From Solen grandis (Eukaryota > Mollusca > Bivalvia > Adapedonta > Solenidae), in contig CM037792.1 of the NCBI GenBank assembly GCA_021229015.1, positions 38,590,544 through 38,654,543 on the forward strand: a stretch of 64,000 nucleotides of DNA, given 5' to 3'. Positions within the stretch are counted from its first letter, which is position 1. The number at the start of each line of letters is the position of its first letter. The position numbers and the translations under genes are program-made. This document shows positions 48,701 to 61,200 of this stretch, one piece after another. The notes under the pieces are model-generated. The model worked only from the letters and a program-made list of their open reading frames with translations, was not told where the DNA came from and did no database searches.

Positions 48701-51700
48701 TTTTTGATGTTTGGTTGCAGTAAAACAAAGACTAATTAAACTGTGCATGTGTGTTGTGTTTCAGCATGTGCAAGAGGTATTGCAGGAACATGCCTCTGCC
48801 GTACGTAACCCGGCCTCTGTCATGCCTGTCCGTGTCACAACAAATCATGACTCAAACAATATGAACACTCTCCAAGTCTGGCGCAAGATCTACTGCAATG
48901 CGGACCTCTATACAAAGTATGTTAACATTCTGTTTGCCTTAATCTTTTTGTTTGATTGTCTGTCTAACTATTTGATTTTCTGTATGTGTGCTAAGACTGT
49001 ACCAATAGGACCTGTTAAAATTATTTTACAAGAAACCTTTCTCATAAAGTAATTTTGTAAATTTTAATTTTCATTATCCTTATGAAGAACAGTGATTTTT
49101 TCTGTGCATTATTTTTCAGTTTAAACGTAGATCTGTATGGCTGGGTATCCTAATCTTGCTCAAATGCCATATTTGGTGATAAAACTTTTATATCGTACTG
49201 CATTGTCACAACAAAGTGGAGTGGATAAGTCGCTGATTTAATATCATTAGCTTCTCATCACTGTGGGCTCAAATCCCAGAGTCAGTTGTATTTTTCTTGT
49301 GAGGAAGCCTTCCAGCTTGTGGTAGGTCATGGTTCTACCCAGGTGCCTCTGTGTACCCAGGGTCTTCCTCCACCCATAATTAGCTGGATGTTGCTATGTA
49401 TGTCTGAAATACTGTAGCAGCAATGGTAGGTTCCAACACAACAAGTAAAATATCATTAATGGATATGAGATTCATAGTTTGAATTATGTTTTTCATTGTA
49501 AAGGAATTTTCATTAAATATGTATTAATTGTCTGCACTACCTATTGCATGGGGCATAAAATAAGAATTTATTTATTGAAAAGGAGAGTGAAATGTTCTTA
49601 AGTTTCATTTCAAACCTAGTAAATAAATCATACTTTTTGGATACAGTGGAGAAGAGGAAGAAGGGATGGCAGTTCAGGATTTTGATGAACGAGACATCGA
49701 GAATGTGAACTTGAACAACAAATCTCGTGCTGGCAGTGCCCGCAAGAGGAAAGACAGTTATGATTACATCAACACTGTCCAGATGCTGGGTAAGCTTTGT
49801 TGTTAAGATGATTTGATGGTGATGTTATAACTACATTTTTGGGAATTGTCATAACTTTATACGCAATTGATAATTGAGTCACTGATAATTGAGAATTCAA
49901 TAAATCTAAAAGCTTGTAATTATTTCCATTTATTTTGAGAAAGAAATCGTCTAACACTTTAAAATCATCGTATAGATATTTTCTTTTAATCTTTATTATT
50001 GTGACTCTTTAAGTGACTACCACATGTAAGATCATCTATTCATACAATTTGTAAATGAATTAGTTTCTTTATCAAACCAAACTGCTGCTAATTACTTTGA
50101 AAATATAAAAAGTTAACTTTAAAAAGAACATGTATATCATATGATTATGTTGTGTGTGCAGGTCTAGATGAAGGGGAGCAGAGTCACAATGACCCGGCAA
50201 CAGTCCAAGGAGCGTACCTGTCCTTCCTGCACCTTCGTCATCTCCGTCTCAGAGACCTGCAACGCTCGGTATGTCACCATATGGGTGTGTGTGTGTGTGT
50301 GGTAGGTGAGAAGAAGGATGTAAAGGAATCACTTTTTGTGTCACCGTCCGTCTGTCTGTCCATCACACATTTTTCCGTCACACTTCAGCAGGTGCCATAC
50401 ATGTTCCAAAGAACACTCTTGTTTTTGTTCATTTGCCTGTCCTTCCATCTGACATTGTTACTGGAGCTACATTGTGAGGTCATCTCTGATCTTCCTTTGA
50501 TCTTTGGTATTCCCATAAGGTAAAAATAATCAGCCAATGTATACATAAGAAATCTTAGAATGATGCAGTGAATTGAAGCATCCTCATAATGCTAACCTCA
50601 AACCTGACAGTAATATCACTCTTGTAAGTGAGTCTGTCAGCCCGTTCATCAACCCGTTCTTGTAGAAAACTGAATTATTGTTCTACAATCATCACAGGTG
50701 GTGTAGTAATATGATATAATTTAAGTTGTGTACCTTTGATTTCCCTGATAGATAGAATATTGGCATCATTCAAAGTAAACAAGCTATTAGAGGGACTGTT
50801 GAGACTGTAGGTGAGAGTTACTTAAGATTTAAATTCCATGACTCATTCTCTGGTAGAAACACGGGCACCTGAAGTTTCATCAGTGATTACTAAAAAGTGT
50901 AGATTACATTGTTTATCTCCCTTTCTATATATGATTCTAACATGATAAAAAAAAATGGCATATGAACAAAGAAGGCTTATAGCCTGCCTTATTTTTAATA
51001 TATGCATGGTTCAAAGATGACAAACATTATTTGACGGCATATGACCCCTAAATCATAAAGCCTTCATGTTTAGATAACTGCACATCTGAATGCAACACAG
51101 TGCTTTAATCTGCAATAAAGGAATCAAAATGAAACTTCTTTTCCTAAATATGTATATCATAGTGTACTATAAAGGGGAGATAAGAGAAACATTCATTGAT
51201 ATAACTTAAACACCTATCCAGCGTTCAGTTACCCATAACATTAGCATTTATAGCCCTGTTGTATCATAGCGTATAGAGTGTAAGCTGGGGACCAAATCTG
51301 TATCAGTCGTGAGTGTTATAGTTGAGTGAACACAGCCCTGTTGTAGAGGGTCTGATTTTATACGTTTCAAAGTTCAAAGTTTGAATTATTACCCACAGTG
51401 CCTCAGTATGCTGAACTACTTCCGCTCCTTGGAGAGAACCTTGACCATCAACGACGCTGGTCTCACAGAGAGTGATGGTGTATATAGACAAGTCAGGTGA
51501 GTAGTACAAGTTGCAGTTTAACCCTTTCCCTCATAGAGGACACCATGAAAAGACCTATGCGAACAGCATAAAACCAGATCAGCCTGCGAGTAACTCGCAG
51601 GCTGATCAGGTTTTATGCTGTTCGCTGCTCCTCAGTGGTCTGGAAATGAGGATTTTGTAATTAAATTTGGTAAGGTTTAACTGTGGTTTTCTGCAGATCA

Positions 51701-54700
51701 GGCTTTATGTGATACCTATTGAGTGCGTCAAAATGAGTCTATATGAGGGAAAGGGTTAACACCTCTCCTGGTCAGTTAAATTGACATTTTTAGCTTGTCT
51801 GTTTGAAGAAAAAGCCGAAAAAGTGGGTGGTCGTTGTCGTCATCATCATTTTTTCGCAATAAAATCAGCTTTTCATTGGTGGAACAGTTGTGAATATTTT
51901 TTTTCAAGGTAGGGTGGATAACTGTAAAATATGTTCTTTGTTTAGATCTAATTACTGTTCCATTTAGTGAAATGTAGGACACTCTTAATAAAATGATATT
52001 AATATACTGATCTATAGTAGTTTTATTCTGATTGCATATAATCTTAATAAACAACAACAACAACACAAAATTCAATTAAGAAATTTTAATAAATGTACTG
52101 TACTTATCCCTACTGCAACCTTCTGTCCTACTAACAGGGATTTTTTAGGAGTGAGATTTGAGTGAATTGCCAAATTTTTTACATCTTGACTTGATGAAAT
52201 CTGCTAAATTAGAGAACAGTCCCTCATTTAAATGTAAAACTGCAGTCATAACTAGGATTTAAATCTCTCACTGAATATAGAAAAGTTCTAACTTGTTTTG
52301 ACAAATGAAATGTTTTCATCCCCCGCTGATTGAATCGGGAGGAGGATATTGGTCGGCATCCAGCTGTCCTTCCATCCATCCGTCTGAAATTCGTTTCTGT
52401 GCTATTTCTCTGCAACTACTAACTGGATTTTAACAAAACTTCATGGCAACTATTTTTACCAATAGGAGATGTGCTTAATCTCGGCATGTTCTGATCGAAC
52501 CATTTAACACAAAGTTATGGCCCTTGATTAGTTTTGCAGTATGTGTACAGAGTGACAGTCGCTCCTGCAGTATTTCTTTGCAACTACTGACTAGATTTTA
52601 AAGAAACTTCATGGCAACCATCATTAGAGATGCGCATATCTTCAGCATGTTTTGGTGGGACCATTTAAGATAGTTATGGCCCTTGATAAGTTATGCAGTA
52701 TGTATACAGAATAACATTCATTTCTGCACTATTTCTTAGCAACGGTTTACTGGATTTCAACAAAACTTAATGGGAACCATTAATACCAATAAGAGATGTC
52801 GATATTATTGGCATGTTCCAGTTGGACCCTTCAACACAATAGCCTGTGATTTATTCCTTAAATGGTGCTGAATCATATAGTTTCCACTGAACTGACCAAC
52901 CCACATGTACTACAGCACATATCATTTTTAGCCATCACACAATTTTTATACGCCGCCAGAGGCGGTCGTATATTGGCGTCATCTTCTCAGTCTTTCCGTC
53001 CGTACGTCAGTACGTCCGTATGTCTGTACGTCCATATCTTGTGAACGCAACTCCTCCTACATTTCTGAATGAATCTTTTTAAAACTTGGTCAATATCAAT
53101 ACTGTAATGGGTAGATGTGCATGAAGCGGTGATTTTCTGGGCCATTGATTTTTACAAGATTTGTGTCCCTTGAAACTTAGTCTCTGTAGCTGATTGATAT
53201 TGCAGCCTTGTGAACGCAACTCCTCCTACATTTCTGAATGAATCTTTTCAAAACTTGGTCAATGTCATTGCTATAATGGGTAGATGTGCATGAAGTGGCG
53301 ATTTTCCGGTCCATTGATTTTTACAAGATTTGTGTCCCTTGAAACTTAGTCTCTGTAGCTGATTGATATTGCAGCCATGTGAACGCAACTCCTCCTACAT
53401 TTCTGAATGAATCTTTTCAAAACTTGGTCAATGTCATTACTATAATGGGTAGATGTGCAGGAAGTGGCAATTTTCTGGTTCATTAATTTTTGAAAGATTT
53501 TTGTCCCTTGATACTTAGTCTCTTTAGCTGATTGATATTTCAGCTTTGTGAATGCAATTTCTTGTATGTTTCTGACCTAATCTTTTCAAAACTTGGGCAA
53601 TGTCATTACTATACTGGGTAGATATGCACAAAGCAGGGATTTTGATGTTCATCAATATTTGCAATAGTTATGCCTTTCTAAACATGGTCTCTTTAAAACA
53701 CAACTCAAGTTTCTAAACAGGTAAAAGTGCATAAAGCAGGGATTTTCTGGTACAGTGATTTTTGCAAGAGTTATGTGGAGAAAGAAAAAAGGATTCATAT
53801 TGATACTGCTATTTGACCTACTGTCATATTGGAAGCATTTTTAGGGTTCTATCTCTGTTCAGCTAAATTAATTGGTCTTACAGACTTCATTATGAGCTTA
53901 TGCTTACAGAAATGTTAAAAGCAATAATTAAAAGACCCCTCTTGGTCTTTATATTTTGTGGCGGCGTATATTGTGGCATCACTGGAACTCTTGTTAGCTT
54001 ACCTTAGCAAATGCTCAGGGTGAGACATTATGATTTCTTCCCATTTTCCTTTTATGCAAATTCTGACTTAACCCTTTCTTCAAACAAGCATCGATCGATG
54101 GGGGATACACTGTCTGTGACAGAGTCTTGTTTTTCTTGTGATTTTTTTCAGACAGGTTTATCATTCTTGTATTTCTTTTATAACATATGCAATATTACAG
54201 TGGTCACACGATTCCTCAATGTTGCGATTCATTGAATACCATCGATGGCTCGAGCAACAAGCCCAGTCCCTTGATTTAGCCCTTCTTATTCTTTATAAAT
54301 TATGGGCGATTCTTCAAACATGCGATTTTGGATTCCTCGAGCTCCGTCCTTGGTCCCTAGATAGCATATCCTATATTATATCTATGCGATTCCTCGAAGT
54401 CAATATCAAAACCTTCCTATATCTCCTTGACAACCATACTCCAGCCCTATGACCACCTGTAATTAACACCTTGGTCGAGATGGTTTTATTTTGTTTTCAC
54501 ACATTGTCAAACCTCCTTAGATTATATTGGTGAATCGTTATATCAACACAGCCAAGTAGTAAGTATTTTCGCACCTACTGATCATGTTAGAAACAGTGAT
54601 GGATTTGCATGATTAATCATTTGTCATTAAAGGAGCCGATTTTGTTTGTTTGTGTGTTGTTTTTTTCTCTGTAATCATGAATTTGAAGAACCACGGTATA

Positions 54701-55215
54701 AGTGTTTATTACAAGAATGTAAAAAATACGTAATGCCGCCATATACACAAACTAAAACAAAGGGTTTCATTCATATTATCGGTAAAGAAAGAACATATTT
54801 CTGACTTTATTATCTCAATGAAAGCTATGATCGCGCTATTTTTTGTATTTTTTGTATTTTTAACATATATGTTTATAAAGTATTATTAAAGGCTAAACAT
54901 AACAAAATAATTAATGAAAAGACGATGTTAAGATATCAACAAATGTAAATGTATTGAATTTTGACACATAAATGATTCCTCGAATACTGCGATTCTTCGA
55001 GTTTTTTTGCAGATCCCATCTGACCTCAAGGAATGGCGTGACCACTATATTTAATTCACTCTATTTCTATTATGCAAGTTTAAAATGCGGTAACCTGTGT
55101 TGTTACAGTCCCCAGAACCATAGAACGGCCACAGAAACAGATGGGTCAGTGGGGGGAGGCAGTGGACTGGCCTCTCATGCCTATCTTCACAACACTCCAG
55201 CTGACTTCAAGTATG

Positions 55216-55249
<34 letters not shown>

Positions 55250-58200
55250 TAGCAACAACAACAACAACAAAAACAACAATAACATCATCAACATCACCAT
55301 CATCTTTATTTTTTTGATATATGTCTATTCCATTATTTAAGATTAAAGACAAAAAAAAATCATAAATGATAAATTGTATCATACACCACTAAATATAAAA
55401 TGTTTTCATTTCATGGTTTTAAAAGTTTTCTTTATTTCTATTTAAAAATAACGTTGCAGTGACTAAGACATGATTAAAAAATGGTAATAACTGTTATCAG
55501 ATCAAATAATTGATCAAGCTGCTTAAGGGGAAGTCTTTTGACATAATGGTATAAAATTAATGAGAAAAAAAGCTAGAAAAGGTTAAACAGTATTGAATTG
55601 ATAAAAAAACATGGCTATTTCAATACAAGGTTTTGTTTTACATGCAACCACAAGAAATGAAGTCTTTCACTCTTTACCACTCATGTATCAATTTTTTTTT
55701 TATACATGCATATCCTTTGTGACATAAATATGATACAGAGAATAATTGTTTGTTTTAGTGTATGGTTGGTTAATAGTCTCACTGAGTGAACATAAAAAGT
55801 GCATCATTTTATGTTCACGGATGAAATTATACATCGATATTTCACCAAAACAAACAGTTTTTATTTTTATTTAATGCATTAAAAGCCAGAAATTAGCTGT
55901 GTTATTCACAAAATACGTAAAAATTGCGCGCGTGACATTTTTTCCTTTTTATAATGATGTCATTTATTGTGTAAAACTCAGCACAAATGACATTCCAATA
56001 ATTTCATAATGTAGGGTCTGGTTCAAGTTTCAGTGTGAAAATTATGAAAATGGTTTCAAACAGTGAAATTACCATTTTTAATTCACTGAAAAGCATTAAA
56101 TAAATTACGATAAAATAAATGTATTTCATGTGACACATGAAATGGATGTGTATTCAGAATGAACGAGTCGGAGTTTATGGAGTTCTCAGACGTGGACAAC
56201 CATGATGATTTCTACACGGTGGATGATGGACGTATCCACGTTCAGGACCAGCGGGGTTACTACATCATGTACGAAGCTGCAATTAAGGACCAGGAGTAAG
56301 CACAATTATATCCTGACTAACTGGACCAAAAAATGTTCCATTTTCATTTCAAATTATCAGTAACCCGTAGCTCCTCTGGGATACATATGTACACTTTGTT
56401 TCATTTTTTGTACCTTCTTTGTAAGAGATAATAGTCCCAAAAGAAAGCCTTTTTTTCTCAATTCTTCACTCATTTAAAGTAAGAAAAAAATGAATTATCA
56501 AATGGGATCAAAGTTGGAATGGGCCAAGCTAGTTCTAAAATCCATTATTGCCCTGCCTTTGTAAAATGCCTTAGAAATGATAATTTATTATGTGTGCAAT
56601 TATGTACTGCCTGCATTTATCATTTTGAATTTTGTTTCTAGAGAACTAGAGAAGGATCTGATGCTAATCGCTACCCACTACATTGAGAAAGACAAGGACC
56701 TTCGTGGAATATCCCGAGTTAACAAACAGACTGAGTCCGCCAGGCGCAGACAGGTAAGTTGCCATGGTAACCTTGGTGCACAGAACAATATGACCTGTTC
56801 TTTAAAAAAAAGACATTTATATTGTTGCTGTAATGTAAATAATTTGAAAAATTGGTTTCTCATATTTTAAAATTTTACTCTTAAAAGTGGGAAAATGATA
56901 AAAATATCAAGAACATCAACAACAAAAAAAAATATACATTAACTGGTGCATACAAGAGGATGGGGGTCTTCACTCAAGTCAATACATGTTCCTTTTTAAC
57001 TTGAAATTTTAAATTATTCTTTGTTTAAAAACAAATCAAACATATTAAGCATAAATTATTTGGGATGATACACATAATCAAATTAGTAAAGTAAAATAAT
57101 ATTATCATGATTGCCAAGCATAATGCACAGTGTCATGTATGCATTAACTGAGTACATTATATGTATAAAGTACATGTTTTTTCTTTCAGCAATCCACAGC
57201 AGGCCCTGGAGATTTTGATATCATTAACTACGCCCATAATGAGGTCGACAGATTCGGTGTAATGGTGGACCTATGGAGCAATGAGACGGCCTTTATGGAG
57301 TGTAAACGTGAAGTAAGACACATCTTCACAATTTATTCCTCCACATGTAACAAGTGTCAAACCAGATCAGTCTGCAAGTAGCTTGAAAGCTGTTCAGGTT
57401 TGCTTGCAACTTGTCATTGAAACTTGGAAACAATTTCACCAAGAAATGTATCGAGCTAAAGAGATAAAGTATTTTAGAGTTATGCCCCTTTGAATGTTAT
57501 CAAACTATTGCATTATAGGCTGTAATTTTTTATTGTAACCATTTAACACATATAATGACATTACTATAAATAATTATACCCCCTTTTCACAAAAGTGGGG
57601 GCTATGTATAGGTTAATGTTTCTTATTGAGGGTTTAACTTGTTAAACCCTTGATTACAAACATTAACCTACTTAATGTATGGAATTATGCTTTGATGTTA
57701 CTATGCAAGTCCATCTCTAGACACATGCGCACAAATATTGGTCGTATATACTAGGTTACCCATTAAACCAAGTGGTTTACGAGTTAAACCGATCGAAAAT
57801 TTTGAAAAATACTGCAATCTCATTGGTCAAAATATAATTCCATACATTAAATAGGAATTAGGCTTGTCACGTCATATCACATTACATTACATTTCATCTC
57901 GTCAACATTCACATTACATGAAGACAAGAATGGATGAAGGAGAATTAATTACCATTATTGATAATTTTAGTTGTGCAATGGTATATGGTATTTGATACCC
58001 TCTTCGTTTTTCTCCAGCTCTTGGATTGTTACATGGAGGCCTACCATCATGTGTTTGACAGGGATGAAAAACGAGCACTGGCCCAGGTAACTTTCATTGT
58101 GTTTTTGCTTTTGATATTGAGTGTCTATTGGTGTTTTTATTCTGTATTGCTGTGATGATTTTTTTTTTATTATTATTATTGAAAAGTTAAGGTACTCTTA

Positions 58201-61200
58201 ATTACCCAAAACTAGATTTCTTTAGCTTTGATTGTAATCATCCTCAATAGATTGTTTTGATATTTAATTTGTTATGCTACATAATGTTTCAAGAAAATAA
58301 TAATGTTACTTTTCTTTCAATGACATCTGCAATACAAACTATCATTCATATAAATCATTACATTATGTTATTGACACATGTAAAAGCATGTAATATGTAA
58401 ACTTGCAGGTGATCACCAATATTATAAAGCAGCGGCCCAGATTTGACTTGACGGCGGAATACTTCATAAAGATGTATCGGGCTGAATGTGTCATTCTCCG
58501 ACAACACACAAATCTCATACGGAACATTCTCAATAAACAGGTAGGTCAATGTCTATGGCATTACATTAAAACTTTTTTCTAAGACTACCTCAGAATTAAG
58601 ACCACCTTTCTTTAAGACCATTCATTATTGGAAGTAAATGGTTTTAAGTCCTGTTCTGACGGTATTGGTAAAATTCACTATTAGGACCACCTCGCTATTA
58701 AGTCCACATTATGCTGTCGCAAACAGTGGTCTTACTAGTTAGGTTTTAATATACTATATAAGCCCTTTATTTCACTTAGTTAATACATTTTCAATTTTTC
58801 AAAGCCTGCAAATTTATCTATCAGTAAATAAACAAATTTACCTGAATTTCCTGATCTTGTATAGAGCCAAGTTACCGATAAGAGAATTTAAGAATCTGCA
58901 AAATACTGCTTTTCTTAGAAAGACATAAAAAAAACAACAAGGCAACACCATTGAAATCAAAGTCCTGAACATCATGTATAGGGACTTGGAACACTGTTGA
59001 TACATGTGTTTGCAGATAGAGGACATGAGGGAATACAACCAGAAGGTGTGTCGTGATGGGGACCAGTTCGGGCTGCCCTACAGGATCATACCCAAGCAGC
59101 CCATAGCCATCAACCTCAGCAAGTATGTTATGAGCAGTTCAACCCTTTACTTCATATAAACTCATTTTGACAAAAAGTGTAGACCCAGATCCTAAAGAAG
59201 CTGTCTGATCAGGGTCTCCTCTGTTTGCTCATACAATATTGTAGCTCAGTTTCTATATAGTCAGTGTGGCAAAAAAGTACTCATGATTTCATATACCATT
59301 TTAAGTTCATTTAATTATTCATCAAGCAATAATTTTGTACATGAATATTCATGACGTAAAGGGTTAATTTATTGTACATATTGCTAGTAATGGTTTGCCT
59401 GGTGTCAGGATAATGAGACTTGATTTGGTATTATGCCACATGTCCACAAAATACTAGTAATACTGAATTGAGACATCAGTCCCTAAATGACTGAAATATT
59501 ATTGGTTGGACATTAAACTCAAACAAACTTTAAATGACATCACCAAACAAATTTAAGGTAAAGTCCCTGTAATGGTTCTGCCACATTTCGCACCTCATGG
59601 CCTTTCACGGAGATAACCAAGATTTCCTAATGTTTCATTAGGGTACCTTGGTTATCTTGGTAGACTTTAACTGGTCCAAGACAGCAGAACCATTACAGGT
59701 ACTTTACCTTAAGGTGAGTAGCTAAGCTTGATGTTGGAAATTTTTTTAAACAAGCTCTTTTAACTTTAATTGAAACCTGATCCATGGTTAAAAATACCTG
59801 ACTACAATAAGCTGACAAACAGGACTGCTTGCTTAAAATTCTCTACTGATGTAATTTGATAATACCATTACATAACCATAGTACATATATTTGACTCGGT
59901 ATCAAACCAATTGACTGAATGTGTTGATTTTTTACAGAGCCTCCCTGAAGAATGTGTTTGTCCTTGAGTTTCATCCCACTCTAGCCATTGCTAGCAAGGT
60001 CCCCGCAGCCCTCAAGTATGCCTTGCAGGTAAGAAACTGATCATTTTATACTCATGGCTTATTGATCTAACCTGATTAAAAACTGTGCTTAAGTATGATT
60101 TTCAGGCTCAAACTCAAAAGTCCACTAGATAAAATGTGGATTTGGGCATAATAATTGAGTTATCATACTTTAGTATTTTCGAGAACTTTGGGGCCAGAAA
60201 TCATGATGAGAGAGGTCTTGGTAACAATTGTCTACTGTAATGAATAAATTCATGAGAACTCATATATACATAAATCTCGTTATATCCAGCATCACAAAGA
60301 CAAGTGGACACACAAAATATCCTGCCTCCTGGCTCCACACTTTTTCCGTCACTCTTAAGCAGGTGACACATGTATATCAAAGAACACTCTTGTTTTCTTT
60401 TAATATATATATATTTTTTATATTTGAGTCAAGACAGTGTAGGGTAGAGGTCGTCATCCCCTTCAGTGATAGCTCTAGTTATTTCTTGGCTTTCATGAGT
60501 GGTGTGTTCTGGCTTTACTGGAGAGAATATAGGATTTTCTAACTTAATAGACCATTTCACCATGGGCTTGGCAATACTTGGTATAATTTGCTAATTTTAA
60601 CTAACCAATCATTGACTGGTTTCAAAATCTCAAGTGTATGTTTATATCTAGAAGAACAATGTGTCGATTTGTCCACTAGCCTGTAGATTAGGTATTCATG
60701 CAGTGCTCGTAGGTTTACGTTTCATTTTGAAGTAAATGGTTTATGGCAGGAGCTGATGCACATCCACCAGCCGGAGACCATCCTGGATGCTCTTCTGATG
60801 GAGAAGAAGATGTACGAGGTAGCCGTGAAGGAGTGGACCAGTATAGAGCCCATCGGCACCGCTTTTTCACCACAGATGCAAAAAGATGTGAGACAGCTAC
60901 TAGCATAACTTGACTTGTATCCATTATTCACCAGCCATAACCTTTTACCTCATAAAGACATGTTTTGACCCCTACGGAAAATAGAGCAGTCTGAGGGTCT
61001 CCTTCGTTTGCTCTTATAATATTGTAGCTCAGATTCTACTCAGTCTACATGGCATAGAAAAATATTTTGCTTCATATACCATTTGAAATTAAGAGAATTA
61101 ATATTCTTCTGTGTTTACAAACTCTTGTCCAAGCAACTTCTTTCACAGTTTTGAAAAGTTTTCATTGAAAACTCAAATACATGTAGATGATCACCAGGAT

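Noticed and set aside
55146..55382. Poly-Asp/Val open frame on the minus strand
   Set aside because: Caused by the (CAT)n/(AAC)n microsatellite after exon 10.
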